From positions 248,001-312,000 of the forward strand of contig JAVJWR010000036.1 in the NCBI GenBank assembly GCA_040221975.1: a DNA stretch of 64,000 nucleotides, in the 5' to 3' direction. Source of the stretch: Haliea sp040221975 (GTDB lineage Bacteria; Pseudomonadota; Gammaproteobacteria; Pseudomonadales; Halieaceae). The number at the start of each line of letters is the position of its first letter. Positions within the stretch are counted from its first letter, which is position 1. Positions 58,062 through 64,000 of the stretch are shown here, piece by piece. The notes beneath the pieces are model-generated. The model did no database searches, had not been told where the DNA came from, and worked only from the letters and a program-made list of their open reading frames with translations. Made by a program: the position numbers and the translations under genes.

Positions 58062-60325
58062 ATGAACTGCTGCAGCCCGCGCTCGGTCATCAGGCGCTGG
58101 AGCCGCTGGAGCACCGCAGCGGAGTGTTCCAGCAGCATGACTTCCGCCAGCAACTCAAGGGCGTCGGTACGGGTGATACTGCGCAGGGTTTTCTTCACCC
58201 TCGGAAGCGCGGTGGCATTCATGGACAGCACCTCGTAACCCATCGCCAGCAGCAGTACCGCGGCCAGCGGATCACCGGCCAGCTCACCGCAGATACTGAC
58301 CGGCTTGCCCTCCGCGCGCCCGGCTTCAGCCACAGTGCACAGTGCCTGCAGTACCGCGGGGTGGAAGGAGTGATAGAGATCCGCCACCCTGGAGTTGTTC
58401 CGATCCACCGCCAGCAGGTACTGGGTGAGGTCGTTGCTGCCCACCGACAGAAAGTCCGCCCGCCGCGCCAGGGCCCGCGCCTGGTAAACCGCGGAGGGCA
58501 CTTCAACCATCACCCCGATGGGCGGCAGCGCCACCTCCGTACCTTCCTGCACGATCTCCCGGTGACCGCGGTGAATCAGCCCCATGGCCTCTTCCAACTC
58601 GGCAATATTGCTGATCATGGGCAACATGATGCGCAGATTGCCAAGGCCGGCATTGGCCTTGATCATGGCCCGGACCTGGGCCAGAAATATTTCCGGGTGA
58701 TCTAGCGTCACGCGAATCCCGCGCCAGCCCAGAAACGGGTTGTCCTCCGCTATCGGGAAGTAGGGCAGCGCCTTGTCGCCACCAATATCGAGGGTGCGCA
58801 TCGTGACCGGCCGCGGGGCAAAGGCTTCCAGCTGCTCGCGATAGATCTGGCGCTGCTCTTCCTCACTGGGAAAGCGGTCGCGCAGCAGGAACGGAACTTC
58901 GGTGCGGTACAGGCCAACACCCTCGGCACCCTGTTCCAGCGAACGGGTGACATCCGCCATCAGCCCCGTGTTGACCCACAGCGGCAGGCGATGGCCGTCG
59001 AGGGTCTCGCAGGGCAGATCCCGCAGCGACTCCAGGTCCCGGGATACGGCCTGGTCCTGGTCCGCCAGCTCCTGGAATCGCGCGCGCACTTCCGGCAGGG
59101 GGTTCAGGTGCACGATGCCATTGTAGCCGTCGATCACGACCTCGCGGTCCTGAAGCCGGGTATAGGGCAGGTCCACCGCACCCATGACCGTCGGCACCCC
59201 CATCGCCCGCGCCAGGATGGCGACGTGCGAGTTGCCGGAACCGCGCACCGAGATCAGGCCGGCGAGCCGCTCCCGCGGCACTTCTCCCAGCGCCGAGGCC
59301 GTCAGCTCCTCGCCTACCAGAATGGTCTGCTCGGGATAGGTCTTGAGCTCTTTTTTCGCTTCGTCCTGCAAGTAAGCGAGTACTCGCGTACCCAAATCCT
59401 TTACGTCTACCGCGCGCTCCCGCAGATAACTGTGCTCCATCCGTTCAAAGTGACGGATGTGCCTGATCATCACTTCACTGAGAGCCCCCTGCGCCCACTG
59501 CCCCGCCTTGATCAGGCGGGCGACTTCGCCGCCGATCGCGGAGTCATCCAGTATCCCCAGGTAGACATCGAACAGGGCGTGGTCCTCCGGGCTCATTTCC
59601 CCGCGCAGGTTTTCCGATACCGCTTCGATATCACTGCGCACCGCCGCCAGCGCCACCTTGAATGCGCGCAGCTCCTGACGCCGGCTGGCGGCCTTCTTGC
59701 GGGGTACCGCGTACAGGTCCGCCACCGGAGACACCACCACGGCGGTGCCGATGGCGATTCCCGGCGCCCCGGGGATACCATTGATCCGGGCGGGGCCGCC
59801 GGCGCCGGCGCGCAGCTCCTCCTGCACCGCGCCGGTCACCCTGGCGTGGGCAATGACACCCGCGAGCTGGGCCGACATGGTCACCAGGAAGGCCTCTTCG
59901 CTTTCATCGAAGCGGCGCCGCTTGGCCTGCTGGATGACGAGGACCCCCAGCACGTCGCGCTGATGGATTATCGGTACGCCGAGAAAGGCGTGGAAGGATT
60001 CCTCGCCCAGGCCCTCCAGCAGCTGGAAGCTGGAGTGGCGCTCGGCGTCCTCGAGGTTGACCGGCTCCTCGCGGCTGGCGACCAGGCCGACCAGGCCCTG
60101 GCCGGGCGCCAGGCTGGCCTCGCCGATCTGCTCCGGATTCAGGCCCTCGGTAGCGCGGAATACCAGGCGCCCACTGTGCTCGTCGCGCATGTAGACGCTG
60201 CAGACCTCGGTGCCCATGGCATCGCGAACCCGCTTGACGATGATATTGAGGGCATCGTTGAGCCCCTCGGCGGCGTTGACCTCCTGGACAATGTTGCGGA
60301 GCGTCTCCAGCATCATTGCCGCCAT
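58043..60325 (-). CDS. ptsP: PtsP (enzyme I-Ntr), GAF-linked PEP-protein phosphotransferase
   Basis: 760 residues if started at 60325; ATG 60313 gives the more usual MLETLRNIVQEVNAA start and is a good alternative. An N-terminal GAF domain (about 15-150) is followed by EI domains with the active His367 in GSGNSHVAILARAMG. The PEP-binding part has TEVPFLLRDRFPSEEEQ, LDIGGDKALPYF and CGELAGDP. It is the entry enzyme of the nitrogen-related PTS. It overlaps rppH by one base, matching the known rppH-ptsP order in Pseudomonas and others. Confidence 0.94.
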   Translation of the reverse strand: MAAMMLETLRNIVQEVNAAEGLNDALNIIVKRVRDAMGTEVCSVYMRDEHSGRLVFRATEGLNPEQIGEASLAPGQGLVGLVASREEPVNLEDAERHSSFQLLEGLGEESFHAFLGVPIIHQRDVLGVLVIQQAKRRRFDESEEAFLVTMSAQLAGVIAHARVTGAVQEELRAGAGGPARINGIPGAPGIAIGTAVVVSPVADLYAVPRKKAASRRQELRAFKVALAAVRSDIEAVSENLRGEMSPEDHALFDVYLGILDDSAIGGEVARLIKAGQWAQGALSEVMIRHIRHFERMEHSYLRERAVDVKDLGTRVLAYLQDEAKKELKTYPEQTILVGEELTASALGEVPRERLAGLISVRGSGNSHVAILARAMGVPTVMGAVDLPYTRLQDREVVIDGYNGIVHLNPLPEVRARFQELADQDQAVSRDLESLRDLPCETLDGHRLPLWVNTGLMADVTRSLEQGAEGVGLYRTEVPFLLRDRFPSEEEQRQIYREQLEAFAPRPVTMRTLDIGGDKALPYFPIAEDNPFLGWRGIRVTLDHPEIFLAQVRAMIKANAGLGNLRIMLPMISNIAELEEAMGLIHRGHREIVQEGTEVALPPIGVMVEVPSAVYQARALARRADFLSVGSNDLTQYLLAVDRNNSRVADLYHSFHPAVLQALCTVAEAGRAEGKPVSICGELAGDPLAAVLLLAMGYEVLSMNATALPRVKKTLRSITRTDALELLAEVMLLEHSAAVLQRLQRLMTERGLQQFIHAPPV

Positions 60326-60819
60326 CAGGTTTGGTCCCGGGTGATGCGGGCCAGCGGCGGCGCCAGCTCCTTGAGAGCACTGCGGTAGACTTCACGCTTG
60401 AAGGCCACCACCTGGTTCAGCGGGTACCAGTAACTGACCCATTGCCAGTGGTCGAATTCAGGCTTGCTGTTGGCGTCCAGGCGGACAGCGTCATCGGCGA
60501 CACGCAGGTGCAGCAGGAACCATTTCTGCTTCTGGCCGATACAGAGCGGCTCCTGCCCCTTGCGGACAAACCGCCGGGGCAAGCGGTAGCGCAGCCAGCC
60601 GCGGGTTGCCGCAACGACCCGGACCGCGTTCTCGGCCAGACCCACTTCCTCTTCCAGTTCACGAAAGAGGGCCTGTTCGGCCGATTCACCCGCATTGATC
60701 CCGCCCTGCGGGAACTGCCAGGCATCCCTGCCACCTATGCGCCGCGCCCACAGCAGCTGGCCGGCGTCATTGGCCAGCATGATGCCGACGTTGGGCCTGA
60801 ATCCATCCGAATCAATCAC
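60325..60819 (-). CDS. rppH: RNA pyrophosphohydrolase
   Basis: 164 residues. MIDSDGFRPNVGIMLAN, then the Nudix box at residues 39-61 (Gly39, Glu45, Arg53, Glu54, Glu57, Glu58 arranged as Gx5Ex7RExxEExG). QKQKWFLL and an EFDHWQWVSYWYPLN ending complete the match to NudH/RppH. It removes pyrophosphate from mRNA 5' ends and triggers decay. Linked to ptsP. Confidence 0.94.
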   Translation of the reverse strand: MIDSDGFRPNVGIMLANDAGQLLWARRIGGRDAWQFPQGGINAGESAEQALFRELEEEVGLAENAVRVVAATRGWLRYRLPRRFVRKGQEPLCIGQKQKWFLLHLRVADDAVRLDANSKPEFDHWQWVSYWYPLNQVVAFKREVYRSALKELAPPLARITRDQT

Positions 60820-60878
60820 CAGATACTACCTTCTTATTCAGGCGGGCTATTGTTCCACACTTTCCCGCCGCCGGGAAA

Positions 60879-60907
60879 TTTACTCCGGACGCTGGCCACG
60901 CTATCCT
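60879..60907 (+). promoter_or_regulatory. Possible promoter of the HAD phosphatase gene
   Basis: TTTACT (60879-60884), 17 bases, TATCCT (60902-60907). Both boxes match four of six positions. The ATG is at 60929, about 15 bases after the predicted start. Confidence 0.35.
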
Positions 60908-60928
60908 GCGGGGCTGCCTGGAGGAACC

Positions 60929-61585
60929 ATGACCCTTGCCATCTTTGACCTCGACAACACCCTGATCGGCGGCGACAGCGACAACCTCTGGGGCCAGTTC
61001 GTCTGTGAACAGGCCCTGGTGGACAGCGATTCCTTTGCCCGCGACAACGAGCGCTTCTACCGCGATTACCAGGCCGGCACCCTGGACGTCGATGCCTACC
61101 TGCGCTTTGCACTGGGCCCCCTGAAAGGCCGCTCACCGGCGGAGCTGGCACCGTTGCACCGACAATTCATGCGGGAAAAGATCGAGCCCATCATGCTGCC
61201 ACAGGCGCTGCGCCTGATCGACAGCCACAGGCGCCAGGGGCACAGGCTGCTGGTCATCACCGCGACCAACCACTTCATCACCCGCCCCATTGTCGACGCC
61301 CTCGGCATCGCCGACCTGCTGGCCTGCGAGGCGGAAATCAGCGATGGCCGCTACACCGGCGAACCCGTTGGCATTCCCTCCTACCACAGCGGCAAGGTAC
61401 TGCGCCTGCGGGCCTGGCTGCAACAGCAGCAGCTGGATCTGGCCGGAAGCTGGTTCTACAGTGACTCCCACAATGACCTGCCGCTGCTGGAGCAGGTGGA
61501 CTACGCGGTGGCGGTGGACCCGGACCCGATCCTGAAAGCGCGGGCCCTGGAAGCCAACTGGCCGATCATATCCCTGCGGGACTGA
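60929..61585 (+). CDS. HAD-IB phosphatase (SerB-like)
   Basis: 218 residues from ATG 60929, after GAGGAA. Nucleophile Asp7 with Asp9 (FDLDNTLIGGDSD), motif II in LLVITATNHF, Lys in YHSGKVLRLR and acidic motif SDSHNDLPLLEQV. Related proteins act as phosphoserine or other small-molecule phosphatases. Beside rppH-ptsP in Pseudomonas there is also a HAD protein, so this is the syntenic homologue. Substrate unknown. Overlaps the convergent rlmI by 20 bases. Confidence 0.87.
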   Translation: MTLAIFDLDNTLIGGDSDNLWGQFVCEQALVDSDSFARDNERFYRDYQAGTLDVDAYLRFALGPLKGRSPAELAPLHRQFMREKIEPIMLPQALRLIDSHRRQGHRLLVITATNHFITRPIVDALGIADLLACEAEISDGRYTGEPVGIPSYHSGKVLRLRAWLQQQQLDLAGSWFYSDSHNDLPLLEQVDYAVAVDPDPILKARALEANWPIISLRD

Positions 61586-62765
61586 GGCGGCGCGCAAACA
61601 CCGATTTCAGGTACCCGGTTTCCGGGATCAGCGGGTGCACCGGGTGGTCCGGCCCCTGCCCGCCCTGTTCCAGTATCCGCAGCTCGCAGGCGCAGCGCCG
61701 GGCCGCACCCTGCATGGCGGCCAGCAGGTCCGCCCGGGCCAGGTGCATGGAGCAGGACCCCGACACCAGCACCCCGCCGGGCCGCAGCACCCGGAGCCCG
61801 AGTTCATTGATCCGCTGGTAGGCCTTGATGCCCTTCTTGATGTCCTTGCGCCGCTGGATGAACGCGGGCGGATCCAGGATCACCAGGTCGAAGCTCTCGC
61901 CTTCGCGCTGCAGCGCCTGCAGGGTCTCCGCCGCCTGGCCCTGGCGCACGTGGACCCGGTCGTCGAAGCCGTTCAGGGCGGCGTTGTCCAGCACACCCTC
62001 CAGCGCGGTCGCCGAGCTGTCGACAAAGTGCACCTCACTGGCGCCGAAGGCAGCGGCCTGGATGCCCCAGCCGCCGATATAGCTGTACACATCCAGCACC
62101 CGCCTGCCCGGCGCGTAGCTGGCGAGGCGCGCCCGGGCCATGCGATGGTCGTAGAACCAGCCGGTTTTCTGGCCGTGGAATACCGGCACCTGGAAGGACA
62201 CGCCATTTTCCCGCAGCGGCACGGTCTCCGGCACCTCGCCGTAGAGGACCTCGACCCGCTCCGCCAGGTTCTGCTCCCGGCGGCTGCGGCTGTCCGCGCG
62301 CAGCAGGAGGCCCAGCGGCTGCAGCAACGCCACCAGTGCCGTCACGATCTCCGCCTGGTAGCGTTCGATGCCGGCATTGTGGAACTGCAGCACCAGGTAG
62401 TCGCCAAAGCGGTCCACCACCAGCCCGGGGATGCCGTCGCTGTCGCCGTAGATCAGCCGGTAGCAGGCATCCGCCAACAGCGCCTCGCGGCTGGCCAGGG
62501 CGCGGGCCGCCAGTGCCTGCAGCCAGGGGGCATCCAGGGCCCGGTCCTCGCCGGGTGCATAGACTCGCGCGCAGATCAGTGCCTGCGGCTCCATGTAGGC
62601 CGAACCCAGCAGTTCGCCGCCGGCCCTGCGCACAGCAACCCTGTCACCAGCGGTAAACGCCTGCAGCGGGCTGCGCTGGACATCGACTTCATTGGAATAG
62701 ACCCAGAGGTGGCCCGCACCGAGACGACGCTCAGCCCCGGGCCGCAGGAACAGATCGGCGCTCAC
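61566..62765 (-). CDS. rlmI: 23S rRNA m5C methyltransferase, RlmI family
   Basis: 399 residues. A PUA domain at the N-terminus (LFLRPGAERRLGAGHLWVYSNEV) is followed by the connector and a Rossmann methyltransferase. It has VLDVYSYIGGWGIQAAAFGA (SAM), FDLVILDPPAF (motif IV) and SGSCSMHL (motif VI Cys). These fit RlmI-like enzymes that methylate C1962 of 23S rRNA. Four-base overlap with gcvH. Confidence 0.88.
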   Translation of the reverse strand: MSADLFLRPGAERRLGAGHLWVYSNEVDVQRSPLQAFTAGDRVAVRRAGGELLGSAYMEPQALICARVYAPGEDRALDAPWLQALAARALASREALLADACYRLIYGDSDGIPGLVVDRFGDYLVLQFHNAGIERYQAEIVTALVALLQPLGLLLRADSRSRREQNLAERVEVLYGEVPETVPLRENGVSFQVPVFHGQKTGWFYDHRMARARLASYAPGRRVLDVYSYIGGWGIQAAAFGASEVHFVDSSATALEGVLDNAALNGFDDRVHVRQGQAAETLQALQREGESFDLVILDPPAFIQRRKDIKKGIKAYQRINELGLRVLRPGGVLVSGSCSMHLARADLLAAMQGAARRCACELRILEQGGQGPDHPVHPLIPETGYLKSVFARRLSPAGI

Positions 62766-63151
62766 TCGTCGGCACAGTGCTCGGTGTAATCCTCCGCACT
62801 CAGCAGATTGTCCAGTTCAGCGGTATCATCGGGCTGGATACGATAGAACCAGCCGTCGTTGTAGGGATCCCCGTTGACGGTTTCCGGCTCGTCTTCCAGG
62901 GCATCGTTGATCGCAATGACCTCGCCACTGACCGGGGCGTAGATATCGGAGGCGGCCTTGACCGACTCCACCACCCCGGCCTCGTCCCCCGCCGCCAGGC
63001 GGTCGCCTACTTCAGGAAGCTCGACAAAGACCACGTCGCCCAGGGCTTCCTGGGCGTGATCCGTGATGCCAATGGTCACTGTGCCATCCTCCTCGAGGCG
63101 CGCCCACTCGTGGCTGCTGGCGTATTTCAGTTCACTGGGGGTCTGGCTCAT
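62762..63151 (-). CDS. gcvH: Glycine cleavage system H protein
   Basis: 129 residues from ATG 63151. SSHEWARLEEDG, GDVVFVELPEVGD and the lipoyl-lysine Lys65 in VESVKAASDIYAPVSGEV are diagnostic. It shuttles the aminomethyl group between P, T and L proteins. gcvT and gcvP are not adjacent: rlmI follows and a UbiH-family gene precedes. Either they lie elsewhere or H also acts as a lipoyl relay. Confidence 0.94.
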   Translation of the reverse strand: MSQTPSELKYASSHEWARLEEDGTVTIGITDHAQEALGDVVFVELPEVGDRLAAGDEAGVVESVKAASDIYAPVSGEVIAINDALEDEPETVNGDPYNDGWFYRIQPDDTAELDNLLSAEDYTEHCADE

Positions 63152-63261
63152 GGTGCATCCTCTCGTTCGGGATTCGGCTGCCGCCGGGGCTGGCGTAGCC
63201 GCACATTCTAACGGCAGGACCATGAAAAACAATGCGCTCCTGCAGGGCCCGGGAATGCCGG

Positions 63262-64000
63262 CTACTCGCGGTCCACTACGCCCATGGCCTGCTGCATGAG
63301 GCGCTGCTTCAGCGGGCGCGCACGATCCACCCCCCGCATGCCGGCGTTGCGCAACCAGCGCAACGGCAGCGCGGGCTGCTCAAACAGGCGCTTGAAACCC
63401 TCCATGGCCAGCATCATCGTCAGGTTCTCGCCCTTGCGGCGACGCTGGTAGCGCTTCAGCACTGCCAGGCTACCCGGTACCTCGCCCCGCTGCCGGGCCC
63501 GCAACAACTCCTCCGCCAGCACCGCGACATCCTGCAGGCCGAGGTTGATTCCCTGCCCGGCCAGGGGGTGAATGGTGTGCGCGGCATCGGCAACCAGGGC
63601 CGCCCCGGGCTGCACGTAATCCAGTGCATGGCGCTGGCGCAACGGAAAGCAATGGCGCCGGGAGCAGTCGAGAACCCTGCCGAGCCGCTGTTCAAAGGCC
63701 CGTTCCAGAACACTGCAGAACTCCGGCCCGGCCAGCGCCATGAGCCCCTCTACCTGCGCCGAATCGATGGACCAGACCAGCGAGCAGTAGTGCGCCCCGT
63801 CGGTCCCGGGCAGCGGCAGGAACGCCAGCGGCCCCGTGGGCAGGAAGCGCTGCCAGGCGGTGGCCCCGTGATCGTGCTCTACCTGCACCGTGGCGACAAT
63901 GGCGTGGTGGCCGTAGTCCCACTCGCGGGTGCGAAAATCAAGCAATTCCCGCACCCTGGAGTTGGCGCCATCGGCTGCCACTGCCAGTCCCGCCCGCAAC
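63262..64000 (-). CDS. UbiH/UbiI/VisC-family FAD monooxygenase, N-terminus beyond window
   Basis: The visible 245 residues cover the second half of the family. They include AADGANSRVRELL, the FAD-binding ALVADAAHTIHPLAGQGINLGLQDV and the C-terminal helical tail to the stop at 63262. The first FAD motif and the real start are outside the window. It hydroxylates the ubiquinone ring in one of three steps; the paralogue (UbiH, UbiI or UbiF) cannot be decided. Position next to gcvH resembles the visC/ubiI-gcv neighbourhood in other Gammaproteobacteria. Confidence 0.88.
   Translation of the reverse strand, partial: LRAGLAVAADGANSRVRELLDFRTREWDYGHHAIVATVQVEHDHGATAWQRFLPTGPLAFLPLPGTDGAHYCSLVWSIDSAQVEGLMALAGPEFCSVLERAFEQRLGRVLDCSRRHCFPLRQRHALDYVQPGAALVADAAHTIHPLAGQGINLGLQDVAVLAEELLRARQRGEVPGSLAVLKRYQRRRKGENLTMMLAMEGFKRLFEQPALPLRWLRNAGMRGVDRARPLKQRLMQQAMGVVDRE

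Overview
The window comes from a GC-rich gammaproteobacterial chromosome. The order rppH, ptsP, lgt, thyA, folA resembles the Pseudomonas arrangement. The TonB2-type energiser cluster (DUF3450, TtpC-like, ExbB, ExbD, ExbD, TonB, TPR), the TonB-dependent receptors and the steroid/terpenoid-like catabolic genes fit a marine heterotroph such as Halieaceae. That family placement is inference. No tRNA, rRNA, CRISPR array, prophage or complete insertion sequence was seen. No gene-free stretch exceeds 300 bases.

Layout. 1-883: truncated GGDEF diguanylate cyclase. 1017-5687: a four-gene catabolic operon (amidohydrolase, Rieske oxygenase, SDR, acetoacetate decarboxylase-like) divergent from a TetR regulator, with a 30-bp quasi-palindrome between them. 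5703-8644: a REP-like palindromic element whose third, degenerate copy supplies the start codon of a secreted subtilisin-like lipoprotein. 8674-13689: MscS channel, hemN behind a good FNR/Anr box, a small membrane protein, a PQQ-type sugar dehydrogenase and a histone H1-like Lys/Ala-rich protein. 13801-17148: a three-gene periplasmic redox operon (diheme cytochrome, MauG-like peroxidase, beta-helix/cytochrome c fusion) of unknown function. 17367-22965: zinc-ribbon protein, GPH-type transporter, DAHP synthase, DUF481 outer-membrane protein and glutathione reductase.

22985-28624: a tightly overlapping ABC/GldF-GldG-fusion/DUF4340/AraC operon. 28655-33195: hydroxyacid reductase, ChrR-type cupin, SDR, MFS exporter and GNAT acetyltransferase. 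33178-35641: a ZnuD-like zinc receptor with two His/Asp-rich loops, preceded by a small membrane protein. 35724-43200: a second regulated uptake locus in which a Na+/solute symporter, a TonB-dependent receptor, an acyl-CoA synthetase, an alpha/beta hydrolase and a SnoaL-like protein lie on one strand. A divergent TetR gene flanks it, and three copies of the inverted repeat TTCAAC-N4-GTTGAA lie at its promoters.

43216-49151: hypothetical protein, coniferyl-aldehyde-type dehydrogenase, glpQ-pyk-glk operon and a cold-shock protein with a strong terminator. 49166-54671: the TonB2/TtpC energiser operon, which presumably powers receptors such as the two here. 54934-64000: folA, thyA, lgt, NRDE protein, ptsP, rppH, HAD phosphatase, rlmI, gcvH and a truncated UbiH-family hydroxylase.

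The best candidates for undescribed biology are the beta-helix/cytochrome redox operon (13801-17148), the TTCAAC-regulated uptake and activation locus (35724-43200), the Rieske/amidohydrolase operon (1017-5687), and the capture of a start codon from a repeat at 5777.
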